From Gammaproteobacteria bacterium (GTDB lineage Bacteria; Pseudomonadota; Gammaproteobacteria; GCA-001735895): a stretch of DNA of 64,000 nucleotides. Positions 18,483 through 28,370 of the stretch are shown here, in pieces. The stretch is from NCBI GenBank assembly GCA_029862005.1, contig JAOTYD010000002.1:1-64000 (forward strand). The letters are read 5' to 3'. Made by a program: the position numbers and the translations under genes. The first letter of the stretch is position 1. Each line of letters starts with the position of its first letter. The notes beneath the pieces are model-generated. The model was given only the letters and a program-made list of their open reading frames with translations. It searched no databases and was not told the origin of the DNA.

Positions 18483-19426
18483 TACTCGAAATCAGCACCC
18501 GTGGATTACACCGCTACGAGCAAATCAACAGCGAGGTGACAACGATCGGGCGCGCGCTGGATAACGACATTATCCTCTCGGATCCAACCGTTGCACCACA
18601 CCACCTGAAGATAATTTGCTGCGGCGAAAGCTCGCTCGAGCTGGTCAACCTGACCGAGGTAAATCCAACCCGTGTCGACAAACGGCAGGTAGACTCACTG
18701 GTAACCGAGAAGCTACCCCTGAACATTGAACTCGGTCGTGTTCAGATGCAATTGCTGTCGCGCGACCAAGCGGTTTCCGCGACTCGACCCCTGCCCGGCA
18801 AGAGTCGGCGCAGCCAACTTTTCGGGCATGCCTACTGGGCGGTAATTCTCGTGTTGACTTGCCTTTTTATTGGCGGTCTGGAGTTCTTTCTCAATTCCTA
18901 TATCACCTTTAAATGGAGTGAAATGTTCAAATACGTGTTGCGGGAGAACGTACTGACCATTGGCGGTTTCGTGCTCGCGCTATCGATACTGGAACGCCTG
19001 TTGGTCAATCGATGGGAAATCAAGCAACTGGTGACTTCGGTATGCCTGGTGTACCTGCTTTATTATTTCATGACGATCTTTGCCAGCGAACTGGGCTACC
19101 TGTTCTCCGCGGACTGGCCGCAAACGGTATTCCGGTTTGGCTGGCACCTGCTGATCATTCCCGCTGCGGTTGCACTTTACCTGATCCATATTTCACATTT
19201 AAAACACAGCCGAAGCATCATACTGGCGATCCTGATTGCCAGCCCTATCGCGCTACCCTCGATCCTGCAAAGCCCCGAGGTGCGCGCCATGCTGGATGAT
19301 TTCAGTTCGGCAGCCAGGTACCAGAACAACCTCAGTTCGCTAAACTGGCACCTGAAAAAAACTATCGCTGTCGAGCACTTCATCGAGCAGGCCGGGAAAC
19401 TCGAACCTGGCGAATTCGCCGACTGA
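18470..19426 (+). CDS. FHA domain protein with C-terminal membrane domain
   Basis: 318 aa. Residues about 1-95 form a cytoplasmic FHA domain, the phosphothreonine reader, with GRALDNDIILSDPTVAPHHL giving the Gly-Arg, Ser-type and His positions of the fold. From about 120 to 270 there are five or six hydrophobic helices, then a short cytosolic or periplasmic tail. No Ser/Thr kinase is adjacent. The 13-bp overlap with the periplasmic protease gene suggests a membrane complex in which a cytosolic signal and a periplasmic protease meet; this is inference. It precedes rnfA by 97 bp. Confidence 0.78.
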   Translation: MEALILEISTRGLHRYEQINSEVTTIGRALDNDIILSDPTVAPHHLKIICCGESSLELVNLTEVNPTRVDKRQVDSLVTEKLPLNIELGRVQMQLLSRDQAVSATRPLPGKSRRSQLFGHAYWAVILVLTCLFIGGLEFFLNSYITFKWSEMFKYVLRENVLTIGGFVLALSILERLLVNRWEIKQLVTSVCLVYLLYYFMTIFASELGYLFSADWPQTVFRFGWHLLIIPAAVALYLIHISHLKHSRSIILAILIASPIALPSILQSPEVRAMLDDFSSAARYQNNLSSLNWHLKKTIAVEHFIEQAGKLEPGEFAD

Positions 19427-19511
19427 TCGACTCTCGCAACGGTCAACGCACGATCACCAGGTGCAATAAAGACCTCAGTCAATTTCGGTATTTTTCAATA
19501 GTCCCAGGCCT

Positions 19512-19517
19512 TATAAT
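19512..19517 (+). promoter_or_regulatory. Perfect -10 hexamer six bases before rnfA
   Basis: TATAAT at 19512-19517 is followed by TCGCTC and the rnfA ATG at 19524. If used, transcription would begin at or beside the start codon, giving a leaderless rnf transcript. The matching -35 region (around 19489-19494) is poor, and no good Shine-Dalgarno is visible. Confidence 0.3.
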
Positions 19518-19523
19518 TCGCTC

Positions 19524-20105
19524 ATGTCAGGATACCTGTTACTGCTAATCGGCACCGTGTTTGTCAATAACATCGTGTTAGTGAAATTCCTCGGACTTTG
19601 TCCGTTCATGGGCGTCTCACGCAAGGTGGAAACGGCGATCGGTATGAGTGCCGCGACAACTTTTGTACTGACGTTATCGGCCGTGATGAGTTATCTGATC
19701 AACAGCTGGATCCTGGCACCGCTGGGCCTCGAGTACCTGCGCACGATCGGCTTCATTATCGCAATTGCCGCTGTCGTCAATTTCACCGAAATGGTCGTGC
19801 ACAAAACCAGTCCCCTGCTGTACAACGTGCTCGGCATTTTTTTACCCCTGATAACCACGAACTGCGCGGTGCTGGGCGTAGCGCTGATTAACGTCCAGGA
19901 ACAGAATAGTTTCCTCGAATCGGTAATCTTCGGTTTTGGCGCAGCGCTTGGATTTTCGCTGGTATTGATATTATTTGCCGCCATGCGCGAGCGCATCAAT
20001 GTTGCCGACGTACCAGTACCTTTCAGGGGTTCGGCGATAGGACTGGTTACCGCCGGACTCATGTCGCTGGCTTTCATGGGGCTCAGCGGATTGGTTAAGG
20101 CTTAA
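19524..20105 (+). CDS. rnfA: Rnf complex subunit A
   Basis: 193 aa membrane protein, six helices, same family as RnfE and NqrE/D. Signature near the N-terminus [20 protein letters not shown] and, in the second half-repeat, [14 protein letters not shown]; each carries a conserved Cys, which in Rnf/NQR proteins binds a membrane 2Fe cluster together with RnfE. Rnf couples electron flow between ferredoxin and NAD to Na+ or H+ movement; in gammaproteobacteria the related Rsx complex also resets SoxR. First gene of a complete rnfABCDGE operon. Confidence 0.95.
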   Translation: MSGYLLLLIGTVFVNNIVLVKFLGLCPFMGVSRKVETAIGMSAATTFVLTLSAVMSYLINSWILAPLGLEYLRTIGFIIAIAAVVNFTEMVVHKTSPLLYNVLGIFLPLITTNCAVLGVALINVQEQNSFLESVIFGFGAALGFSLVLILFAAMRERINVADVPVPFRGSAIGLVTAGLMSLAFMGLSGLVKA

Positions 20106-20107
20106 CC

Positions 20108-20668
20108 GTGTTGCTAGCGATTCTCACCATCAGCCTGATGGCTGGGCTGTTCGGCCTGATACTGGGTTACGCAGCGATCCGCTTCAAGGTCGAAGGTAAC
20201 CCGGTCGTCGATCAAATCGACGCGCTGTTGCCACAGACACAATGCGGACAATGCACCTATGCGGGATGCCGACCTTATGCAGAGGCTATCGCCAACGGCG
20301 AAGCCCCGATCAATCAGTGCCCGCCCGGTGGGCAAGCAACCATTGTCGCGCTTGCCGACCTGCTCGATACCGAGGTGCTCGAACTCAACGCCGAGCACGG
20401 TGAGCACCTCGATGTTCCACTGGTAGCCGTAATTGACGAACAAACCTGTATTGGTTGCACGCTTTGTATCCAGGCCTGTCCGGTGGACGCTATTCTCGGC
20501 GCGGCCAAGCACATGCACACCGTGATTGCCGACGAATGCACCGGCTGTAAACTCTGCCTGCCACCTTGCCCGGTCGATTGCATCGACATGATTCCTGCCA
20601 GGCAAACCATCGACGACTGGAAATGGCCTGCACCGCCAGACCAGCTGGAACTGGTTCAGGATGCTTAA
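20108..20668 (+). CDS. rnfB: Rnf complex subunit B (ferredoxin-like)
   Basis: 186 aa, GTG start. One N-terminal helix (1-25), then the Fe-S domain [16 protein letters not shown] with a later Cys in INQCPPGG (a [4Fe-4S] site), then two 4Fe-4S ferredoxin motifs: [14 protein letters not shown] and [15 protein letters not shown]. Accepts electrons from soluble ferredoxin and passes them into the complex. Spaced 2 bp from rnfA and overlapping rnfC by 8 bp. Confidence 0.95.
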   Translation: MLLAILTISLMAGLFGLILGYAAIRFKVEGNPVVDQIDALLPQTQCGQCTYAGCRPYAEAIANGEAPINQCPPGGQATIVALADLLDTEVLELNAEHGEHLDVPLVAVIDEQTCIGCTLCIQACPVDAILGAAKHMHTVIADECTGCKLCLPPCPVDCIDMIPARQTIDDWKWPAPPDQLELVQDA

Positions 20669-22214
20669 ACTGCACCATTTTCATGGCGGTCTTCGGCTCG
20701 ACGGGCATAAAGCCGAGTCGCTCAATCGCGGATTGCAGCAGGCCAGTTTACCTGAACGTCTGTTCCTGCCGTTGCGTCAACACATCGGTGATCCCAACAA
20801 ACCGGTAGTCAAGGTGGGTGACCGGGTACTGCAGGGACAGACTATCGCCGCCGCTTCCTCGTTGATTTGCGCCGCGGTACACGCTCCCACCTCGGGGAAG
20901 ATCAGCGCGATCGAAAGTCACCCAATTGCGCATCCCTCGGGACAGGCTGATACCTGCATCGTGATTGATGTCGATGGCGAAGACCAGGCGCTCGATCCCG
21001 CCATCAACGACCCCGAAAGCCTGGCGCCCGAAGCATTAATCGAACAGATTTGTCGGGCCGGTATCGTCGGGCTCGGCGGTGCTGCTTTTCCGACTACACC
21101 TAAGCTTTTACGCGGCAAAGCCCAGGGAATCGAAATCCTGATCATCAACGGGGCCGAATGCGAGCCCTACATTACCTGCGACGATATCTTGATGCGCCAC
21201 CGCGCGGCGGAAATTGTTCGCGGTAGTGGTTATCTGCAGCAAATCCTGTCACCGCAAACCACATATATTGGCATCGAGGACAACAAGCCCGAAGCAATCG
21301 CTGCCATGCGACAAGCCCTGGCACAGCATCCACTTCCCGACACTGAAATAGTATCGATCCCGACGATTTACCCTTCGGGTGGTGAGAAACAGCTGGTCCA
21401 GATCCTGACGGGCCAGGAAGTACCCCACGGCCAGCTAGCCTTTGACATCGGTCTCTTATGTCAGAATGTCGGTACCTGCGTCGCTATCACTCAATTCCTC
21501 GAACAGGGCCGGCCGCTGATTTCCCGGATCGTCACGATCACTGGCGACAATATCAGTCAACCCGGCAACTGGGAAGTTCGACTGGGTACTCCCATCAGCC
21601 ACCTGATCGGGCTTGCCGGTGGTTACCGCGACAGCGCAAGCAGACACCTGGTTATGGGCGGCTCGATGATGGGATTTTCGTTATCCGGTGGCGAGGTCCC
21701 AATCGTCAAAGCCAGCAACTGCATTATGGTGATGCGCGAGGAAACGATTCCAAAATCGCCGGGGCATCACGATGAATGTATCCGGTGTGGCAAATGTACC
21801 GAGGTTTGCCCGGCACAATTGTTACCCCAACAGCTTTACTGGCATGCACGCGCCAAAGCCTACGACCGTACCCAGGAGTTTCACCTGTTTGACTGTATCG
21901 AATGTGGTTGCTGCTCCACGGTATGCCCGAGCAGAATCCCCCTGGTCCAGTATTACCGGGCCGCCAAAAGTGAAATTCGTGCGGCGCGTAAGATGCAGAT
22001 TAAATCGGATCACGCGCGCCGACGCTTTGAGTTCCGGGAAAAACGACTGCTGCTGAAAAAACAGCAAGACGAAGAACGACGTCGTTTGAAACGCGAGGCC
22101 CTAGAAAAAAGAAAGGCCCAATCCGGTGAGACAACAGGCAGCGCGGACCCAGTCCAGGCAGCACTTGACAGAGTTAAGGCGCGCAAGAAAGCGGTTCAGG
22201 AAGATTCGCAGTGA
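20661..22214 (+). CDS. rnfC: Rnf complex subunit C (NADH and Fe-S binding)
   Basis: 517 aa. Soluble peripheral subunit resembling NuoF: the FMN/NADH region includes [16 protein letters not shown] and [11 protein letters not shown]. Two 4Fe-4S motifs follow: [15 protein letters not shown] and [15 protein letters not shown]. The last 80 residues are a charged Lys/Arg/Glu-rich coiled tail, shorter than the long repeats of E. coli RsxC. Overlaps rnfB and rnfD by a few bases. Confidence 0.95.
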   Translation: MLKLHHFHGGLRLDGHKAESLNRGLQQASLPERLFLPLRQHIGDPNKPVVKVGDRVLQGQTIAAASSLICAAVHAPTSGKISAIESHPIAHPSGQADTCIVIDVDGEDQALDPAINDPESLAPEALIEQICRAGIVGLGGAAFPTTPKLLRGKAQGIEILIINGAECEPYITCDDILMRHRAAEIVRGSGYLQQILSPQTTYIGIEDNKPEAIAAMRQALAQHPLPDTEIVSIPTIYPSGGEKQLVQILTGQEVPHGQLAFDIGLLCQNVGTCVAITQFLEQGRPLISRIVTITGDNISQPGNWEVRLGTPISHLIGLAGGYRDSASRHLVMGGSMMGFSLSGGEVPIVKASNCIMVMREETIPKSPGHHDECIRCGKCTEVCPAQLLPQQLYWHARAKAYDRTQEFHLFDCIECGCCSTVCPSRIPLVQYYRAAKSEIRAARKMQIKSDHARRRFEFREKRLLLKKQQDEERRRLKREALEKRKAQSGETTGSADPVQAALDRVKARKKAVQEDSQ

Positions 22215-23233
22215 CCAGCGTCGTCGTTTCCTCCCCTTACGTCGCCCAGGGAAATACGCTTAAACGCCTGATGATCCAGGTCATCATCGCCCTGCTTCCA
22301 GGCACGTTTGCTTATGCCTGGTATTTCGGACCCGGGGTCATCATTAACATTTGTCTTGCGGTGCTGCTAGCGCTGGCTTTCGAGGCAGGCATTCTGAAAT
22401 TACGCGCAAAACCCGTCATGCCGCACCTAACTGATTTCAGCGCGGTGGTGGCGGCATGGTTGTTTGCGCTCTGCCTGCCGATGCACTCCCCCTGGTGGCT
22501 GGTACTGGTTGGAATCGGTTTCACCATGGTGGCCGGGAAACATCTGTACGGTGGGCTCGGATTCAATCCTTTCAACCCGGCAATGGTCGGTTACGTGGTG
22601 TTGTTGATTTCCTTCCCACGGGAAATGACCACCTGGTATTTACCAGGCTCCGTCAGCGGCGAAAATCTAGGCCTGATGGATGCGCTTGCCTACAGTTTCG
22701 GCGGCGCCGATATTCAACAGTGGGATGCGCTGAGTTCGGCAACCCCATTGGACCAGGTCAAAACCGCCGTTGCGCAGGGTATCACGGTGAGTGAAATCCG
22801 ACTGTCACCGGTATTCGGCGAGTATGGCGGCAAGGGGTGGGAATGGATAGCGTTCTGGTGGTTTGTCGGCGGATTATGGTTACTATTTACCCGCACTATT
22901 CGCTGGCATATTCCGACCGCGCTGCTCGGCGCCGTACTCGCAATGTCGCTGCTGTTCTACCTGCTTGACCCCGAAATCTATACCTCACCGGTTTTTCAAT
23001 TGCTCTCGGGTGCCGTCGTGATCGGGGCCTTTTTCATCGCCACCGACCCGGTCACCGCGGCAACCACCGATAGGGGTCGCATTTACTATGGCTTGCTGAT
23101 TGGAATTCTGATCTATGTCATCCGCGTCTGGGGCGGATATCCCGATGGGGTCGCTTTTGCGGTACTACTGGCGAACATGTGCGTGCCGCTCATCGACTAT
23201 TACACCCAGCCGCGGGTGTATGGCGAAAAATGA
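22211..23233 (+). CDS. rnfD: Rnf complex subunit D
   Basis: 340 aa, about ten helices, NqrB/RnfD family. Carries covalently bound FMN on a Thr in the segment FFIATDPVTAATTDRG; the GFNPFNPAMVGY loop is also typical. Its GTG start overlaps the rnfC stop by 4 bases, and its TGA overlaps the rnfG ATG (ATGA). Confidence 0.94.
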   Translation: MTSVVVSSPYVAQGNTLKRLMIQVIIALLPGTFAYAWYFGPGVIINICLAVLLALAFEAGILKLRAKPVMPHLTDFSAVVAAWLFALCLPMHSPWWLVLVGIGFTMVAGKHLYGGLGFNPFNPAMVGYVVLLISFPREMTTWYLPGSVSGENLGLMDALAYSFGGADIQQWDALSSATPLDQVKTAVAQGITVSEIRLSPVFGEYGGKGWEWIAFWWFVGGLWLLFTRTIRWHIPTALLGAVLAMSLLFYLLDPEIYTSPVFQLLSGAVVIGAFFIATDPVTAATTDRGRIYYGLLIGILIYVIRVWGGYPDGVAFAVLLANMCVPLIDYYTQPRVYGEK

Positions 23234-23850
23234 TCACGATCAGCCGTCGGCAGATTCTGATTTCGGGCATATTCCTGTGGGTATTTGCAGTCGCCGGTAC
23301 CTCCCTGGTCGCGCTCACCGAGTACAGCACAAGGGAAAGTATTATCGAAAACGAGCGCCAGGTGCTGTTGCGTAATCTGCATGCGCTGTTACCCAGCGAC
23401 AAGCTCGACAACGATATTGTAGCGGACACGCTGGAACTACCCTCGTCCACGTTGCTCGGTACTGACACAGTCTCGATTGTTTACCGCGCTCGCCTTGGTG
23501 GAGAACCGGTCGCGGCTATTTTCAATAGCATCGCGCCCAACGGCTACAACGGCAAGTTACATCTCCTCGTCGGTGTCTACAGTAGCGGCAAGCTGGCCGG
23601 CGTTCGCGTCATCAAGCATGCTGAAACACCCGGGCTTGGTGACGCCGTCGAAATCAGGAAATCGCCATGGATCAAAAGTTTCGACGGCAAATCACTGACC
23701 AATCCCGGACGATCCGGTTGGCGTGTAAAACGTGACGGCGGTGAGTTCGATCAGTTTACCGGCGCAACCATTACACCGCGTGCCGTGATTGCGGCAGTAC
23801 GAAACACACTGCTGTACTATCAACAAAACGCTGATATGATTTTTAACTGA
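23230..23850 (+). CDS. rnfG: Rnf complex subunit G
   Basis: 206 aa from ATG 23230, which overlaps the rnfD stop as ATGA; longer upstream readings run inside rnfD and are not used. One N-terminal helix ([20 protein letters not shown]) anchors a periplasmic domain with covalent FMN on the Thr of [20 protein letters not shown] is the other conserved loop. Part of the electron path between RnfD and the membrane subunits. Confidence 0.94.
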   Translation: MITISRRQILISGIFLWVFAVAGTSLVALTEYSTRESIIENERQVLLRNLHALLPSDKLDNDIVADTLELPSSTLLGTDTVSIVYRARLGGEPVAAIFNSIAPNGYNGKLHLLVGVYSSGKLAGVRVIKHAETPGLGDAVEIRKSPWIKSFDGKSLTNPGRSGWRVKRDGGEFDQFTGATITPRAVIAAVRNTLLYYQQNADMIFN

Positions 23851-23860
23851 CCGGCATGAA

Positions 23861-24535
23861 ATGACGAACAAACGCGAAATCACACAAAACGGGCTCTGGG
23901 GCAATAATGTTGCGCTGGTACAATTGCTCGGACTTTGCCCCTTGCTCGCGGTGACCAGCACCGCTGTTAACGGAATTGGCCTCGGCATCGCCACCCTGAT
24001 TACCCTGGTGCTGTCGAATACGATTGTTTCGCTAATCCGCGGTTTCGTACGCAAGGAAGTTCGCCTCCCGGTTTTCGTGTTAATCATCGCGTCGTTGGTA
24101 ACGATTATCGAACTGTCGATGCAAGCCCTGTTCTACGAACTCTACCTGGTGCTCGGCATATTCATCCCGCTTATCGTCACCAACTGCGCGATCATCGGAC
24201 GCGCGGAAGGCTTCGCTTCGCGTAACGCCGTGGGTCCTGCCGCACTCGATGGCCTGATGATGGGGCTCGGCTTCCTGCTGGTACTGGCATTACTGGGAGC
24301 GCTGCGCGAGATTATCGGCTTTGGCACCCTGTTCGCTAACGCTGATCTCATGTTTGGTGAGGGTGCCCAGATGCTGACAATCGAATTTAACGAGGACTAT
24401 CCCGGATTTCTGCTCGCGGTATTACCGCCCGGGGCCTTTTTCGGCCTGGCGATCCTAATTGTCGCCAAGAACTGGCTGGATGCACGCCCCCAGGAGAAAC
24501 AGGAGACGATCGAACCGGTACCCGGCACGGTATGA
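23861..24535 (+). CDS. rnfE: Rnf complex subunit E
   Basis: 224 aa, six helices, paralogue of Rnf[21 protein letters not shown] and the matching second half [15 protein letters not shown] hold the two conserved cysteines of the membrane 2Fe site. The C-terminus is hydrophilic and variable. Overlaps nth by 4 bases (ATGA), tying the repair enzyme to the rnf operon. Confidence 0.95.
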   Translation: MTNKREITQNGLWGNNVALVQLLGLCPLLAVTSTAVNGIGLGIATLITLVLSNTIVSLIRGFVRKEVRLPVFVLIIASLVTIIELSMQALFYELYLVLGIFIPLIVTNCAIIGRAEGFASRNAVGPAALDGLMMGLGFLLVLALLGALREIIGFGTLFANADLMFGEGAQMLTIEFNEDYPGFLLAVLPPGAFFGLAILIVAKNWLDARPQEKQETIEPVPGTV

Positions 24536-25176
24536 ATCCGCAAAAGCGTTACGAAATCTTTTCGCGTCTGCGCGAGCACATCAAGCAACCGCGTTCAGAA
24601 CTCGAATACGGTTCAAATTTCGAGCTGTTGATTTCAGTCCTGCTGTCGGCGCAGGCGACCGATGTCAGCGTCAACAAGGTCACCACACAACTGTACCCGA
24701 AAGCGAACACCCCGGAGCAGATGCTTGCACTCGGTGAAGCTGGCGTGAAACGATACATCAAGTCCATCGGACTGTTTAATTCCAAAGCAAAAAACATCAT
24801 TGCAACCTGCCGGATCCTGATCGATCAACACAACTCGCAGGTGCCTGAAGATCGGGCTGCACTGGAAGCGCTGCCAGGCGTTGGACGTAAAACAGCAAAC
24901 GTCGTATTAAACGTCGCTTTCCGTCACCCGACGATTGCAGTCGATACGCATATCTTCCGTGTCTCCAATCGCACCGGCATCGCGCCAGGCAAGGATGTGC
25001 TCGTGGTGGAAAAGAAACTGCTCAAGTTCGTTCCAGACGAGTTCAAGCTGGACGCTCATCACTGGCTGATACTACACGGTCGCTATACCTGCATCGCGCG
25101 CAAGCCACGCTGCGGAAGCTGCGTTATCGAGGACCTGTGCGAATTCAAGCAGAAAAACATTGAGTTGGAGAATTGA
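24532..25176 (+). CDS. nth: Endonuclease III (DNA glycosylase / AP lyase)
   Basis: 214 aa. Removes oxidised pyrimidines and cleaves the AP site. The helix-hairpin-helix [13 protein letters not shown] contains the catalytic Lys, and [11 protein letters not shown] contains the catalytic Asp. The C-terminal [4Fe-4S] loop is Cys-x6-Cys-x2-Cys-x5-Cys, from [11 protein letters not shown] to EDLC. The rnfE-nth overlap and the following DUF1841 gene form a standard gammaproteobacterial order. Confidence 0.96.
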   Translation: MNPQKRYEIFSRLREHIKQPRSELEYGSNFELLISVLLSAQATDVSVNKVTTQLYPKANTPEQMLALGEAGVKRYIKSIGLFNSKAKNIIATCRILIDQHNSQVPEDRAALEALPGVGRKTANVVLNVAFRHPTIAVDTHIFRVSNRTGIAPGKDVLVVEKKLLKFVPDEFKLDAHHWLILHGRYTCIARKPRCGSCVIEDLCEFKQKNIELEN

Positions 25177-25595
25177 GCATGTTTCAGTCGCGCGATGAAG
25201 TACGCCAGGTTTACCTCGATGTATGGCAAAAAATGCAGCGGCAAGAGCTGCTCGAACCGATGCAAGCCATGATTGCCGAGGTCATCGAGATTCACCCCGA
25301 GTACCACGCGCTGCTTGAAGTCGACGACGAAATCAAGCAGCAGGAATTTACGCCGGATCAGGGTCAGACAAATCCCTTCCTGCACATGGGCATGCATATC
25401 GCACTGCGCGAACAGACCACAATAGATCGCCCCCCGGGGATCAGGGCCATTCATCAAAAGCTGCTTTCCAACAAAGGGCAGCATCAGGCTGAGCACGCCA
25501 TGATGGAGTGTCTCGGGCAGGCGCTCTGGAACGCACAGCGCAATAACCAGGAGCCTGACGAGAGCGCCTATCTCGACTGTTTGCAAAAGTTGTAA
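25173..25595 (+). CDS. DUF1841 family protein
   Basis: 140 aa, soluble, His-rich centre (NPFLHMGMHIALREQ) and an ending HQAEHAMMECLGQALW that define DUF1841. The function of the family is not established. Its start overlaps the nth stop by 4 bases, and it ends the rnf operon. The His/Glu clusters could bind a metal, but this is only a suggestion. Confidence 0.85.
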   Translation: MSMFQSRDEVRQVYLDVWQKMQRQELLEPMQAMIAEVIEIHPEYHALLEVDDEIKQQEFTPDQGQTNPFLHMGMHIALREQTTIDRPPGIRAIHQKLLSNKGQHQAEHAMMECLGQALWNAQRNNQEPDESAYLDCLQKL

Positions 25596-25658
25596 ATCCG
25601 GATTTACCTCGCACGAATTCGGCTATAAGCTAGCGACCTGACGAGCTGGGCTAATCGT

Positions 25659-26747
25659 ATGGCTAATCCATTCAGACTACTGGTACTACCCGGGGACGGT
25701 ATCGGGCCGGAAGTGGTGTCGGTAGCGCTGCGCGTTTTTGAAAGACTTTGCCAGCTCGAACAGATCGATGTCGAGATTAATCACGACTTGCTGCACGGTG
25801 CCGCCTGGGACAAGTACGGCACCTTTTGCCGCGATGAAACCGTCGCCGCCGCGAAACAATCAAACGCATTGTTAATCGGTGCAGCCGGCGGCGCCAAATG
25901 GGATAACCTGCCGCCACCAGGCGCGACCCCGGCCGAGCGCGACGGCCTGATGCGCATGCGCGAGGAGCTCGAAACCTACGCCTGCCTGCGCCCGTCGCGC
26001 GCTTACGAATCGCTGCTGTCACGCACACCATTCAAGCCGGAAAATGTTGCCGGCGCGGATGTCCTGGTACTGCGGGAACTCTGCGGTGGTTTGCCTTACG
26101 GTACCCCGCGGGGTATTGATGAACTTGCAGACGGCAGTTTCCAGGCCTACGACGCGAACTTTTATACCAGCGGAGAGATCAGGCGTTTGGCGGTGACGGG
26201 ATTCGAAGTCGCCGGATCAAGGCGCGCTAAGGTCACCTCTATCGACAAGTCAAACGTCATGGAAAGCGGGATTCTGTGGCGCCGAATCGTCAGTGAAGTG
26301 GGTGCTGACTACCCCCATATCGAACTCGAACATTTATATGCCGATAATGCGCTTTATCAAATGATGCAGCGTCCGACCACGTTCGATGTTGTCATCGCCG
26401 ACAATATATTTGGCGACCTGGCGTCGGACCTGGTCGCGAGTTATGCAGGCTCGCTGGGCATGCTACCCTCGGCCTCATTACATGGACTGAACCCCGGCAG
26501 GCCGGCAATATACGAGCCGGTGCACGGCACCGCGCCCGATATCGCCGGCCAGGGCATTGCCAATCCGATCGGCACTATTTTGAGCGTGGCAATGCTGTTT
26601 GAATACAGTATGCAGCGCAAAGACCTGGCGCAGCGAATCGAAAACGCAGTCGACCGCTGCCTGCAGGCGGGTGTCATGAGTGCAGACCTTGGCGGCAATG
26701 CCAGCACCGACCAGATCGGTGAAAAAATTATTTCTGCTTTAAACTAG
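25659..26747 (+). CDS. leuB: 3-isopropylmalate dehydrogenase or close homologue
   Basis: 362 aa. NAD-dependent oxidative decarboxylation in the beta-decarboxylating dehydrogenase family. LPGDGIGPEV opens the protein, LRPSRAYES gives the substrate arginine, VTSIDKSNVMESGILWR the catalytic Lys region, and LYADNALYQMM and DNIFGDLASD the metal aspartates; EPVHGTAPDIAGQ is the NAD loop. LeuA, C and D are absent here and the downstream genes are catabolic, so it may serve leucine synthesis or act on another 2-alkylmalate. It starts a five-gene run. Confidence 0.8.
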   Translation: MANPFRLLVLPGDGIGPEVVSVALRVFERLCQLEQIDVEINHDLLHGAAWDKYGTFCRDETVAAAKQSNALLIGAAGGAKWDNLPPPGATPAERDGLMRMREELETYACLRPSRAYESLLSRTPFKPENVAGADVLVLRELCGGLPYGTPRGIDELADGSFQAYDANFYTSGEIRRLAVTGFEVAGSRRAKVTSIDKSNVMESGILWRRIVSEVGADYPHIELEHLYADNALYQMMQRPTTFDVVIADNIFGDLASDLVASYAGSLGMLPSASLHGLNPGRPAIYEPVHGTAPDIAGQGIANPIGTILSVAMLFEYSMQRKDLAQRIENAVDRCLQAGVMSADLGGNASTDQIGEKIISALN

Positions 26748-26756
26748 AGAGTGACA

Positions 26757-28361
26757 ATGAACGACAGCAGCGAACTCAATGTCGGCGAGGCAACGATAAA
26801 ACTACTCGAAGCCTACGGCGTCGATACGCTATTCGGCATACCTGGGGTACACACCCTGGAATTCTGCAGGGGCCTTAACCAGAGCAAGATCCGCCACGTA
26901 CAGGCACGCAATGAACAGGGCGCCGGTTTTATGGCCGACGGCTACGCGCGGGCTTCGGGTCGACCCGGGGTTGCGTTGGTCATTTCCGGGCCCGGCGTTA
27001 CTAATGCGCTCACTGCAATCGGCCAGGCTTATGCCGACAGCATTCCCGTTTTACTGCTTTCCAGTGATTGCGCCAGCTATACGCTCGGTAAAGGATGGGG
27101 TTGCCTGCACGAAGTCCCCGGCCTTACCGACGCTACCGCTCCGCTAACGGCATTTTCCGCGACCGCGATGACGCCCGAGGAAGTTCCGGGCCTGATTGCT
27201 AAAGCTTTTTCCGTGTTTTCGAGCGAGCGCCCGCGCCCGGTCCACATCGCTATTCCGATTGATGTGCTGGCGATGCCGGCTAACGGCGACTGGCAAGCCA
27301 TTGAACTACCCGAACGCCCGGCACCAACGGCGAAGAAAATACAACGTGCCTGTGAGCTGTTACGCGCCGCTAAACAGCCGATGATCTGCGTTGGTGGTGG
27401 GGCATGGTTAGCCGGCGATGCGATTACTGAAATCGCGGAAAAACTCGGGGCGGCTGTCATCGGCAGTAACGCCGGCAAAGGCATTATCGATGATTCACAT
27501 CCGCTTTCGCTGAGTGCCGGTACGGTGCGCGGGGAAGTCCAGAAATATCTCAAGAATGCCGATGTCGTACTCGCGGTAGGTACCGAACTATCTGAAGTCG
27601 ACAGTTTCGTCGAAACCCTCGAAATCAACGGCAAGATTGTCCGCATCGATCTCGATCCGCGCAAAATGAATGATCTTTACCCGGCTGAGGTTGCCATTAT
27701 CGGCGGCGCCAGGGCGAGTACCGAGGCAATCACCCGTCAGCTGGGTGATGTCAAAACACGCGCCGAGACCGTTGCCGAGGTAGCCGCTTTGCGCCAGGAA
27801 ATTCGCAACAATTTAACCGCAAGCGAGATTCGGCATTGCAAGACGCTCGACATCCTGCGCGCCGTCTTGCCCGACGATACTGTGGTCATGGGCGATATCT
27901 GCCAGCTGGTTTATACCGGTTCATTTGCGTTTAACGTATCCAGGCCAAGGCTCTGGCATTACCCGGCCGGTTACTGCACGCTGGGTTGCGGACTGCCCGA
28001 TGCCATCGGTGCCAAGCTCGCGTTACCGGAGGCACCCGTCGTCACCTTCGCCGGTGACGGCGGTTTCATGTTCACGGTACAGGAACTGGTAACCGCGGCG
28101 GAACTCGAACTGGCGCTGCCCATCATCCTGTGGAACAACGACGGTTTAAAACAAATCCAGGACGATATGAAGCGACGTGAGATCGAACTGGTTGGCGTTA
28201 CCGGGATCAATCCGGACTTCATCGCACTGGCACAGGCCTGCGGCTGCCATGCGCTCAAGGTTGACAGCGCACAAGGCTTAACCGATGCGGTGAACGCGGC
28301 GTTTGCAGCCAGTCGCCCTACGCTGATCGAAGTTAAAGAATTCGATCCCTGGTTGAACTAG
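26757..28361 (+). CDS. ThDP-dependent decarboxylase, AruI-like (5-guanidino-2-oxopentanoate decarboxylase type)
   Basis: 534 aa from ATG 26757, with GAGAG 7-11 bases before it; a GTG lies two codons earlier. Acetolactate-synthase fold: FGIPGVHTLEF and the catalytic Glu in ARNEQGAGFMADGYAR in the N-terminal domain, and the ThDP motif from AGDGGFMFT to LWNNDG in the C-terminal domain. The IPGVHTLE variant resembles Pseudomonas AruI of the arginine transaminase pathway. The next gene is an aldehyde dehydrogenase, as expected if the product is 4-guanidinobutyraldehyde. Substrate is inferred; other 2-oxoacids are possible. Confidence 0.75.
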   Translation: MNDSSELNVGEATIKLLEAYGVDTLFGIPGVHTLEFCRGLNQSKIRHVQARNEQGAGFMADGYARASGRPGVALVISGPGVTNALTAIGQAYADSIPVLLLSSDCASYTLGKGWGCLHEVPGLTDATAPLTAFSATAMTPEEVPGLIAKAFSVFSSERPRPVHIAIPIDVLAMPANGDWQAIELPERPAPTAKKIQRACELLRAAKQPMICVGGGAWLAGDAITEIAEKLGAAVIGSNAGKGIIDDSHPLSLSAGTVRGEVQKYLKNADVVLAVGTELSEVDSFVETLEINGKIVRIDLDPRKMNDLYPAEVAIIGGARASTEAITRQLGDVKTRAETVAEVAALRQEIRNNLTASEIRHCKTLDILRAVLPDDTVVMGDICQLVYTGSFAFNVSRPRLWHYPAGYCTLGCGLPDAIGAKLALPEAPVVTFAGDGGFMFTVQELVTAAELELALPIILWNNDGLKQIQDDMKRREIELVGVTGINPDFIALAQACGCHALKVDSAQGLTDAVNAAFAASRPTLIEVKEFDPWLN

Positions 28362-28370
28362 AGTCGTTAC

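Noticed and set aside
26341-26365. GCCGATAA inside the leuB-like gene as another sigma-28 -10
   Set aside because: No matching TAAAG element 11 bases upstream and the position is within coding sequence.
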